Below the pieces are notes generated by a model that was given only the letters and a program-made list of their open reading frames with translations, was not told the origin of the DNA and did not search any database. Below are positions 1-5,475 of a stretch of DNA of 7,807 nucleotides, piece after piece. The stretch spans positions 1-7,807 of the forward strand of contig JAGCWG010000375.1 of assembly GCA_017961965.1 (NCBI GenBank), given 5' to 3'. Source of the stretch: Bacteroidaceae bacterium. Lineage in GTDB: Bacteria > Bacteroidota > Bacteroidia > Bacteroidales > Bacteroidaceae. The translations under genes and the position numbers were made by a program. Every line of letters begins with the position of its first letter. Position 1 is the stretch's first letter.

Positions 1-87
1 GTACGGTTGAAACTGTATGTTGTTTTTTGCCGCAGTGCGGCCAGTTAAAAAAACATGGTAAAAACCAAATAAAATCAAAAAAAACAT
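1..87 (-). CDS. Possible 5' end of a leftward gene, cut by the window edge
   Basis: Reading leftward from an ATG at 87, the frame stays open for 29 codons to the edge. It begins with a hydrophobic run (FFLILFGF, then FL) followed by a more polar stretch containing GRTAAKNN, which could be a signal peptide or membrane anchor followed by the mature start. The bases before the ATG are A-rich, as is usual for Bacteroidetes start sites. A TAnnTTTG-like box (TAGTTTTG on this strand, 178 to 171) lies about 85 bases upstream, but I find no matching -33 element. The hydrophobic codons come partly from A/T homopolymers, which produce Phe and Leu by chance, and the frame is also open upstream to 210 without a better start. 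Too little is visible to name a family. This is a guess that the sequence left of the window would settle. Confidence 0.22.
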   Translation of the reverse strand, partial: MFFLILFGFYHVFLTGRTAAKNNIQFQPY

Positions 88-515
88 GTTTTTTCTTGTT
101 TTTGTTCTGTTTACTTCCCGCTGGTCAGTGAGAAAAGTTCTATACTGTTTTTCTAATATGCACCTTTGTGCAAAACTACAACCATACAGTTCGAAACTTT
201 TATTTCGTATTCACACAAGAAGCGACTCCATATTAACAATAAATACACCGAGCATTACAAAGAAAATGATACATTAATTATTGTAAGTAAATATTTAATT
301 TTGGATTAAAATACTACAACAATATATCAGATTGATGTTTTAAGACTATGGGGGTTTTCGTTTACTTATCATGAAATTTAAGAGTAAGTAACGTGGTTTT
401 GGGACAAAATAATACTCATCTTGGCTAAAAAAACATGAAAACTGATAAAAAAGTAGTGCTAAAACGTCAATTTAAATCATTTTGATACAAACGTATGATT
501 ACATTTGTAGATATG
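88..515. other. AT-rich intergenic region with no supported gene
   Basis: This stretch of more than 400 bases is strongly AT-rich and has stops in all frames at short intervals. The longest rightward frame here (86-277) has no recognisable motif, an unlikely composition and a start inside an A/T palindrome, so I do not call it. Three copies of AAAAAAACATG lie at 47-57, 78-88 and 427-437. The middle copy is part of the perfect palindrome AAAAAACATGTTTTTT (79-94). Isolated TAnnTTTG-like boxes on the minus strand at 178-171 and 495-488 (TACGTTTG) lack convincing -33 partners. Confidence 0.5.
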
Positions 516-549
516 TTGCATTTATGGACGATTTTTCGCCGTATCTTTG
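516..549 (+). promoter_or_regulatory. Candidate Bacteroidetes-type promoter, rightward
   Basis: TTG at 516-518 is followed after 23 bases by TATCTTTG at 542-549. This matches the Bacteroidetes housekeeping (sigma-ABfr) consensus of a TTG-type -33 element and a TAnnTTTG -7 element, at the long end of the known spacing. Transcription would begin near 555-558, about 45 bases before the short ORF at 601. A rightward terminator at 927-963 would close the same transcript, which gives the call some independent support. Confidence 0.5.
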
Positions 550-600
550 CAGCAGAAAAAATAAAGAGCGTACATTCGCAGTAACAAACATTATGCAATA

Positions 601-681
601 ATGAAAGATGCTGTAAGCAATGACGACAAAAAGCGCAAGCTATATAATAAGGAATACAAGTTGTTTTTAATATATAAATAG
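601..681 (+). CDS. Short hypothetical ORF of 26 codons, possibly a gene remnant
   Basis: ATG at 601 opens a frame ending in TAG at 679-681. The peptide is rich in charged residues (MKDAVSNDDKKRKLYNKEYK) and ends in the short hydrophobic run LFLIYK. An A-rich stretch precedes the ATG, and the promoter candidate at 516-549 is about 50 bases upstream. From memory only, the start resembles the N-terminus of small membrane proteins of roughly 130-150 residues that occur as hypothetical proteins in Bacteroidales, in which LFLIY leads into the first membrane helix. If so, this is a truncated copy stopped just as that helix would begin. No continuation of such a protein can be read in 682-926 in any frame. 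It could instead be a true microprotein, or a chance ORF within a non-coding RNA. Confidence 0.3.
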   Translation: MKDAVSNDDKKRKLYNKEYKLFLIYK

Positions 682-926
682 GATTGAATAGAATTATTTA
701 GAATTGAATTTGGACTTACTAATGTAACTGTAATGTAGTTTTTAGATTGTAAATTGGGAGCTAAAGAAAGGTTGTACTTAGGAAAAGCTATTTAAGACGA
801 ACAAAGAATGGATGAATTGAATTTTAGTAGAACAAGATACGTAGTAACTAAGTGAATGAACAAGGAATAATTAATGTGAATAATTAAGCTTCCAAAATTG
901 AGTTAATTAAATAGAAATAACGGAAT
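682..926 (+). other. Probably transcribed, non-coding or decayed stretch
   Basis: The stretch lies between the short ORF and the terminator, so it would be the 3' part of the same transcript. Stops are frequent in all rightward frames. The only other ATG-initiated frame I noticed is 15 codons long, starting at 808. Near 684-715 there are several near-copies of GAATTGAAT and TAGAATT. I recognise no domain, RNA family or structured motif before the terminator. It may be the eroded body of a gene or the body of a small RNA. Confidence 0.35.
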
Positions 927-963
927 GGAGGACAGTCGTTGATGACTATCCTCCTTTATTTTT
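927..963. terminator. Stem-loop terminator, best oriented rightward, may serve both sides
   Basis: The arms GGAGGACAGTC (927-937) and GACTATCCTCC (944-954) pair at 10 of 11 positions, with one C/A mismatch, around a six-base loop. The stem is followed on the plus strand by TTTATTTTT, so it is a classic intrinsic terminator for rightward transcription. Read leftward, it lies 37 bases after the stop codon of the gene at 992-2746. There it is followed by the less regular T-rich sequence ATTCCGTTATTTC, so it may also end that transcript. A terminator shared between two convergent units is the simplest reading. Confidence 0.8.
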
Positions 964-991
964 GTGAATATTCTAATGAAAACGTAAAAGC

Positions 992-2746
992 TTATTGGTT
1001 AGGAAGAAAACGGTTATGGTGGAAATAAAGAAAAGCACGTGCAGATGGAAGTGCGATATTGTCGTCAATATACTTCAGGATTTGTTGAGGAAGTGGACGA
1101 CGGTTGATAAGAACACTATTATATATAAGGTGTGTGAGTATGAAATCTATCTGAGCCTGTGTGCCATCAAGGGTAACGAGAAGACGACGGGTTGCATCAA
1201 GTCGCGAAAGAAGGGCTGCTGTAGTTGTAGCGTCATCGACGGATGCATTTTGTTTGATTTGATACATTGTGTTGATATAGTCATACATGAAGGATGTAAG
1301 TGCATCCGTGATTGTGAGTGGCTCAGGCATATTACGCCAATAGTTGGCAGTAATATGCTCGATGTATGACTGCGGAATAATGCTGTCACGTGAATAGAAA
1401 CATGCTTGCACGAGGTCACGTGCAATGTTCGTACGGTAGGTGTCAGTCTGGTAGTCGAGATAGCGATGTGAAATGTTTGGGTGCGTCGTACGAATTGAGG
1501 CAAGATGTGCCTCGTGAATGTGTGCCAAACTGTCACTCTGGGCAAGAAGCTGAAGAAAATCTATGCCTATTGATGTGTTATAGCTCATTGTGGCATTGCA
1601 AGTTTGCATGGAAAGAATCTCGTTTTGTAAACGTGTGTCAGAGCCCATCCATAAGCGATGACCTGTAAGAAAGTCGTAGATAAAGAAGTATGTTTGGCCT
1701 GGCTCTACAAGTGTAGATATATCCGAACGGTCGTAGTCGAAAAATATTTCAGAGGTGTTGACAACTGGAATACGTAGCGTGAATTGTCCATCGGCAGTGA
1801 GAGGTGTCAATATGGACTCGTGGCGGTTAGTAAATGGATTATTGACGAAAGTACGTATGTTACGTCCTTTGTTCCATGCATATTCAGGCATGTCCTTTAG
1901 CCATCCATGTATAGTGATGGTATCGTAAGCACTGTAGTCATTGGAGACATATCCAATGCGATCGTCTGGTACAGGATAGTCAGGAAGTGTATGGGTAATG
2001 ATTGGACTGCACTTGACAGCATGCGCTTTTCCAATACGTATTGAGCGCTGTCCAGCCTTCATCTTTCCCACAGTAATCGTTGTACCGTCTTTGAGATGGT
2101 AGATATGATTTCCTTTATTCTCGATGTGACTGACTATGTCGTTGACCTGATTATTGTATATTATCTTATGTGGTGTGATTCCAAGCAGCCATTCTCCTGT
2201 GACATCGTTGCGCCAATATGTGTCTGCAAGTCCTTCGGGAAGAAGACTTGCACTGCGAATGTTACGTATAAAGTATCCACCAGGTTCTACGAGGTCGAAA
2301 GCACTGATTCCAAGAGGCATTGCCTCAAAGGTAAGCGTAATGTCCATGGATGAAGTGGTCATCTTTGTCTTCTCACCAAGGTTAATTCCTGTAGCTTTGA
2401 TAATGGGGAACAGGAGACCATCGTAGGTAAGGTGTACCTGAGGTGCAATGCAGAACTCGTAACCACAATACTGTTGCATGTGTATGACGATCTCTGTGCG
2501 ATCTGGGAAGAAGGAAACACATTTAATGGTTGCTCCTCGCATATTATCGCAACCCCACATGACATCTTCCCATACAATCTCTTCAGGCACTGCTGCCTTT
2601 CGTACTCGTGGCGACAGACTTGCATGATGCGAATCAGAATTATGTATGGTTGTGGTTGCTTGCACTGACGGGCCGAATAGCATGACGAGCGAAAGTATTA
2701 TAAAGGCAAGATGCCTTGATGTTAATGCGTAATGTTTCATATTCAT
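992..2746 (-). CDS. Exported TlpA-family-like protein lacking the thioredoxin domain
   Basis: The 584-residue product has an N-terminal signal peptide: a hydrophobic run around residues 12-26 and a likely signal peptidase I site after SVQA (residue 30). There is no lipobox, so a soluble periplasmic protein is expected. Residues about 55-165 form a beta-rich module (IAPQVHLTYDG, then LFPIIKATGINLG) that I recognise from Bacteroidetes TlpA-like proteins. A central module follows (about 170-380: LADTYWRN, LPDYP, GWLKDM, VEPGQTYFF, RLQNE), then a mostly helical region to the end. Residues 172-380 align closely with residues 37-243 of the protein encoded upstream, so the two are paralogs. The usual C-terminal thioredoxin domain is absent. 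The protein ends at IALPSARAFLYFHHNRFLPNQ, which matches the point just before the linker to thioredoxin in the paralog, and no remnant follows the stop. The helical region is also about 80 residues shorter. No redox activity is expected, and a structural or partner role is inference. A start at Met3 is possible but changes little. Confidence 0.85.
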   Translation of the reverse strand: MNMKHYALTSRHLAFIILSLVMLFGPSVQATTTIHNSDSHHASLSPRVRKAAVPEEIVWEDVMWGCDNMRGATIKCVSFFPDRTEIVIHMQQYCGYEFCIAPQVHLTYDGLLFPIIKATGINLGEKTKMTTSSMDITLTFEAMPLGISAFDLVEPGGYFIRNIRSASLLPEGLADTYWRNDVTGEWLLGITPHKIIYNNQVNDIVSHIENKGNHIYHLKDGTTITVGKMKAGQRSIRIGKAHAVKCSPIITHTLPDYPVPDDRIGYVSNDYSAYDTITIHGWLKDMPEYAWNKGRNIRTFVNNPFTNRHESILTPLTADGQFTLRIPVVNTSEIFFDYDRSDISTLVEPGQTYFFIYDFLTGHRLWMGSDTRLQNEILSMQTCNATMSYNTSIGIDFLQLLAQSDSLAHIHEAHLASIRTTHPNISHRYLDYQTDTYRTNIARDLVQACFYSRDSIIPQSYIEHITANYWRNMPEPLTITDALTSFMYDYINTMYQIKQNASVDDATTTAALLSRLDATRRLLVTLDGTQAQIDFILTHLIYNSVLINRRPLPQQILKYIDDNIALPSARAFLYFHHNRFLPNQ

Positions 2747-2842
2747 ATATATGGGTTAGTTTATACTTCTTTACGATATAAAGCGTGCCAATAACAAATG
2801 TATGTATATTGACGAACAAATAAAATGAGAGCTTTGTTATGG

Positions 2843-2876
2843 CAAATATAACACTTTCTCACCCAATTCCAACAAC
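2843..2876 (-). promoter_or_regulatory. Candidate Bacteroidetes-type promoter of the gene at 992-2746
   Basis: On the minus strand, a TTG (2872 to 2870, within GTTGTTGG) is followed after 19 bases by TATATTTG (2850 to 2843). Both elements and the spacing fit the sigma-ABfr consensus. Transcription would start near 2835, giving a leader of about 90 bases before the ATG at 2746. Its presence suggests that the thioredoxin-less paralog is transcribed independently of the gene upstream. A second TAnnTTTG box (TACATTTG, 2802 to 2795) has no well-spaced -33 element. Confidence 0.55.
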
Positions 2877-2946
2877 ATTTCATCAATAATTACACTTTGA
2901 AAACAAGATGAACACTAAAAACTACCAAGAACATAGGTAATCTTAA

Positions 2947-3025
2947 AACACAGAGAGCAGAGGACACAAAGAAAAAGTAGAGATTTTCCCTATAAAACTC
3001 TGTGATGCTCCGTGCTCTCTGTGTT
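2947..3025. repeat. Inverted repeat (13-bp perfect arms) after the thioredoxin gene
   Basis: AACACAGAGAGCA (2947-2959) and TGCTCTCTGTGTT (3013-3025) are exact reverse complements separated by 53 bases. Inside, CACAAAG (2965-2971) can pair imperfectly with CTCTGTG (2998-3004), and GAAAA with TTTTC (2971-2975, 2984-2988), so the whole 79-base unit can fold as one long interrupted hairpin. It starts 16 bases past the stop codon of the gene at 3042-5081. Only a short TTTT run follows it leftward, so it is a weak intrinsic terminator at best. The CACAGAGAGCACGGAG-type wording resembles dispersed intergenic palindromes I recall from several bacterial genomes, a comparison I could not check. Confidence 0.65.
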
Positions 3026-3041
3026 GGGGAAAGGGACAAAC

Positions 3042-5081
3042 TCACTTCAGGTTACTGAGAAAAGTGGCCAGTGATTCAAGCTGACGAGGATCGGCATTAA
3101 CGTCGAGATGCTTGCCGTTTCGGTCAAAGAGATGGTAGGATGGAAAAGAAGAAACATGGAGATAGTTTTCGATTGCATCCTGTTGGTCGGTCGAGAGACG
3201 GTAATGGACTATGTTGTCGCCAACGAGATTGTACGAGCGTATTACATCCTCCCAATCGTCTTCCTTACTACGACTGCATAGATAAAGATAAACGATGTCA
3301 TAGTCTTTGAGTTGTCCATAGTCTATATGAGCATGCGAAAAAGCGTTCAAACAAGCTTGACACCACGTACCCCAAATATCGAGAAGAACAATCTTTCCCT
3401 TGAATGGTGCTATGATTTCACGAAGCAACTTCTCACCATCGCTGATTCCTTCAAGCGAAGCAGATGATTTGAAACTTGCGGAATTCTCAAAATTGTTCTG
3501 TTCAATGGCAAGATACTTGTCATTCTGGGAGCGAATGTAAGATAGTGCCGTAGGAAGTTTCACATAACTATTCAAGAAAGACATTTCTCCCAACAAGAAA
3601 GAATGACGATTCTTATTCAAATTCTCATAAGCCAATCGTGCAAGCACAAAGTCTCGCAATTGCTCATCATATCCTAAAGAATCACAAGTACAAAGGTATC
3701 TAAAGTATATAGACAAATAATTACCAGAATATTCCCGATAAATGTCACGGCGACCTAATATCGCTTTGCACTTCTTAGACAAATCAGATTCTAAGTATTT
3801 ACTATGCGCCTCCTTATACTCTTCACCATTATACTTACTGAGAATAAGTCGCTTTTCATGTGCATCGCACTCAAAAAGTGCAAGTTCTTCGTCTGTGATA
3901 TGTATTTTGCCTCTTTCCTTAAGCCAACGGAGAATACATGGGGTATCCTCAAAGGTTGAGAACCCATATTGTTTACCGTCATATACCACACGCTGGGAAT
4001 AGAGCATGATATCAACATAGTCGCTGAGAAACATTGACGTGACATGATGGAGAGTGAATGTCTTTGGAACAGAATGCCAGAAAGTGGAAGTAATATAATC
4101 AAGATATACCTGCGGTGCTATGCCAGACTGGGTGTAGAATGGTGCCTGAGTCATGTCACGTGCCTGATACATACGGTAATAGTCTTCAAGATACTTGCGG
4201 ACACGAAGCGAGATGTTGGGATGTACCTGAAGGTTTGCCTTATAATGAGCCATCTGTTCATAGTAAACGGAGTCGGTGGATGCCCAGAAAGTCATAAGGT
4301 TCTGGTGCATTGACAGAGCCTTGAAATCATTGTGAGCTGTGCTGAACGGAAAACTAAGCAACTCGTTCTGTACGCGACTGTCTTCTCCCATCCATAGGCT
4401 TTGACCTGACTTGAAATCATGGAGGAAGAAATATGTCTTACCTGGTTCAACAATTGACATGACACGGCTTCGGTCTCCATCGATAAAAACTTCACAGGTA
4501 TTGATAATAGGTAACTTAAGTGTGAATCGTCCAAGAGAGTCCATCGGAGCAGATGTCTTTTCACGTTTGCGACTAAAGAAATTGTCACACGAAACACTGA
4601 ATTCACGCCCCTTCGACCAGTCATCAGCGGTCATGTCTTTGAGCCATCCGACGATGGTGACGGTATCGAAACGCAGACAGCCGTTGTCTATGAACTCTGT
4701 TCGGTTGTCACGCGTAGGATAGTCAGGAAGCGAAGGAGTTGTAATCTGGTTGCACTGAATTGGCTTTGCGTACCCTATTGTGATGGGACGTCGGTCTGCC
4801 TTCTGTTTGCCAATGGTTATTGGGAGTCCGTCTTCGAGTTTGAGGACATAAGTATCATTGTCCTCACGAACCATACGTATGTCGTACACTTTATTATTGT
4901 ATATAATGTGATGCGAAGTGAATCCAATGAGCCATTCGCCTGTGGTGGTGTTTCGCCAATAGGTGTCAGCGAGTTTCTGGGGAACTTGGATTGTTTCTGT
5001 CTGCTGCGCACTCACTGTTTGCGTGAGGATGAGAAGCAGAATAATTAAAAGTGCGTGAGCACATGGAGTTATTTTTTTCAT
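3042..5081 (-). CDS. Exported TlpA-like thioredoxin-domain protein (WCQAC)
   Basis: The 679-residue product starts with MKK, a hydrophobic core (about residues 9-20) and a likely signal peptidase I site after VSA (residue 25), so it should act in the periplasm. The module common to the Bacteroidetes TlpA-like family runs from about 37 to 243 (LADTYWRN, LPDYP, GWLKDM, VEPGKTYFFLHDF, RVQNELL). A mostly helical region extends to about 540. A thioredoxin fold fills 545-679, with the strand IVLLDIWGTW leading into Cys574-Gln-Ala-Cys577 and a putative cis-proline at Pro647 (SSFPSYHLFD). The family is expected to do thiol-disulfide exchange on exported proteins, and the substrate cannot be told. The CQAC dipeptide differs from the CGPC or CxPC forms common in TlpA, which should alter redox potential. 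The N-terminal beta module usual in longer relatives, and present in the downstream paralog, is absent: the central module begins about 10 residues after the signal peptide. The start is well placed, with no alternative needed. Confidence 0.9.
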   Translation of the reverse strand: MKKITPCAHALLIILLLILTQTVSAQQTETIQVPQKLADTYWRNTTTGEWLIGFTSHHIIYNNKVYDIRMVREDNDTYVLKLEDGLPITIGKQKADRRPITIGYAKPIQCNQITTPSLPDYPTRDNRTEFIDNGCLRFDTVTIVGWLKDMTADDWSKGREFSVSCDNFFSRKREKTSAPMDSLGRFTLKLPIINTCEVFIDGDRSRVMSIVEPGKTYFFLHDFKSGQSLWMGEDSRVQNELLSFPFSTAHNDFKALSMHQNLMTFWASTDSVYYEQMAHYKANLQVHPNISLRVRKYLEDYYRMYQARDMTQAPFYTQSGIAPQVYLDYITSTFWHSVPKTFTLHHVTSMFLSDYVDIMLYSQRVVYDGKQYGFSTFEDTPCILRWLKERGKIHITDEELALFECDAHEKRLILSKYNGEEYKEAHSKYLESDLSKKCKAILGRRDIYREYSGNYLSIYFRYLCTCDSLGYDEQLRDFVLARLAYENLNKNRHSFLLGEMSFLNSYVKLPTALSYIRSQNDKYLAIEQNNFENSASFKSSASLEGISDGEKLLREIIAPFKGKIVLLDIWGTWCQACLNAFSHAHIDYGQLKDYDIVYLYLCSRSKEDDWEDVIRSYNLVGDNIVHYRLSTDQQDAIENYLHVSSFPSYHLFDRNGKHLDVNADPRQLESLATFLSNLK

Positions 5082-5127
5082 ATATTTTGAGTTAGTTAAT
5101 TCTTGTTTTACAAGTTATGTAACAAGC

Positions 5128-5135
5128 CAAAAATA
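5128..5135 (-). promoter_or_regulatory. Weak candidate -7 box upstream of the thioredoxin gene
   Basis: TATTTTTG on the minus strand (5135 to 5128) matches TAnnTTTG and would place a start near 5121, about 40 bases before the ATG at 5081. No TTG lies at the expected 19-23 bases further upstream, so the match is half a promoter. I found no better candidate in the gap up to 5475. The true promoter may lie near the palindrome or diverge from the consensus. Confidence 0.22.
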
Positions 5136-5157
5136 ACATGGTATATTTATTTAGCAT

Positions 5158-5262
5158 AAATTATCATGAACCTTTAGCTCGGCGTAGCCAATTATCATGA
5201 ATGGATTTCGATATTATCGAAATGATAATTAATTTGCTACGCAAATAATATTTATGATAATT
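5158..5262. repeat. Nested palindrome of about 100 bp (REP/MITE-like)
   Basis: Four nested pairs of arms share one centre. They are AATTATCATGAA (5159-5170) with TTATGATAATT (5252-5262), with one base looped; GCGTAGC (5182-5188) with GCTACGC (5236-5242), perfect; AATTATC (5190-5196) with GATAATT (5224-5230), perfect; and ATTTCGAT (5205-5212) with ATCGAAAT (5216-5223), perfect around a three-base loop. The 12-mer AATTATCATGAA is also repeated directly at 5190-5201. No ORF is present. It lies about 80 bases upstream of the thioredoxin gene, so it could be part of its 5' region, a non-autonomous mobile palindrome, or a protein-binding or processing site. No target-site duplication was obvious by eye. 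Confidence 0.7.
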
Positions 5263-5297
5263 CGTGGCAAATTAATGGTAATTCGTGCAAAAACAAA
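5256..5297. repeat. Two-copy direct repeat, 21-bp period
   Basis: GATAATTCGTGGCAAA (from 5256) recurs as GGTAATTCGTGCAAA (from 5277), exactly 21 bases later. The shared core TAATTCGTG is identical. The first copy overlaps the right outer arm of the nested palindrome, so the two structures may belong to one intergenic element. A period of 21 bases, two helical turns, would place both cores on the same DNA face, as expected for an operator bound by a dimer. The sequence also resembles AATTCGTG-type intergenic repeats that I recall from Bacteroidales and could not check. Confidence 0.5.
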
Positions 5298-5368
5298 AGT
5301 CTTATTTTGTACCAAGTTATTTTTTATCATTACTATGTATGCATTTCTGTTGCTTGGAGTTTAAATTA

Positions 5369-5417
5369 GTATCTTCCGTCCTTGAAATCCAATAAGGAAA
5401 TCGCAGACGAAAGATAC
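5369..5417. repeat. Inverted repeat downstream of the CotH gene
   Basis: GTATCTTCCGTC (5369-5380) and GACGAAAGATAC (5406-5417) pair at 11 of 12 positions. Inside the loop, CTT (5381-5383) can pair with AAG (5393-5395). It lies about 60 bases beyond the leftward stop at 5476. The sequence after it in that direction (TAATTTAAACTCC) is not a proper U-tract, so it is not a textbook intrinsic terminator. It may stabilise the 3' end of the CotH-protein mRNA. Confidence 0.45.
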
Positions 5418-5427
5418 CATGCTTTCA

Positions 5428-5453
5428 CGATAAATACCCTTCGGTAAATATCG
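5428..5453. repeat. Small hairpin just after the CotH gene stop
   Basis: CGATA (5428-5432) pairs with TATCG (5449-5453), and TACC (5435-5438) pairs with GGTA (5443-5446) around the loop CTTC. An AA/AA internal loop separates the two stems. It begins 22 bases beyond the leftward stop codon. No U-tract follows on the minus strand, so it may be a 3' stabilising hairpin working with the inverted repeat at 5369-5417. Confidence 0.4.
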
Positions 5454-5475
5454 CTTCTATATTTTGAAAAGGGGG

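Noticed and set aside
29..41. GCCGC-AGT-GCGGC hairpin as a terminator
   Set aside because: The 5-bp stem is flanked by T's before and A's after on the plus strand, and no U-tract follows it on either strand. It is too small to call by itself.
171..178. Minus-strand TAGTTTTG as a promoter for a left-edge gene
   Set aside because: The box fits TAnnTTTG, but the nearest TTT-type element is only 14 bases upstream, outside the usual 19-23 spacing. It is mentioned only as weak context.
86..277. 63-codon rightward ORF in the left intergenic region
   Set aside because: It starts inside the palindrome AAAAAACATGTTTTTT, has no motif, promoter or sensible composition, and lies in stop-rich AT DNA. It looks like chance.
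992..994. Frameshifted or decayed thioredoxin domain after the end of the left paralog
   Set aside because: Only about 37 bases separate the stop from the terminator, and the minus-strand sequence there encodes nothing like a WCxxC region in any frame. The domain is absent rather than frameshifted.
995..2668. Several 78-124 codon rightward ORFs opposite the gene at 992-2746
   Set aside because: All lie antisense within one well-supported exported protein gene, show low-complexity or cysteine-rich translations, and have no homology signal I recognise. They are shadows of that gene.
5256..5297. CRISPR-like repeat
   Set aside because: There are only two 21-bp-period copies with no separate spacers and no cas genes nearby.
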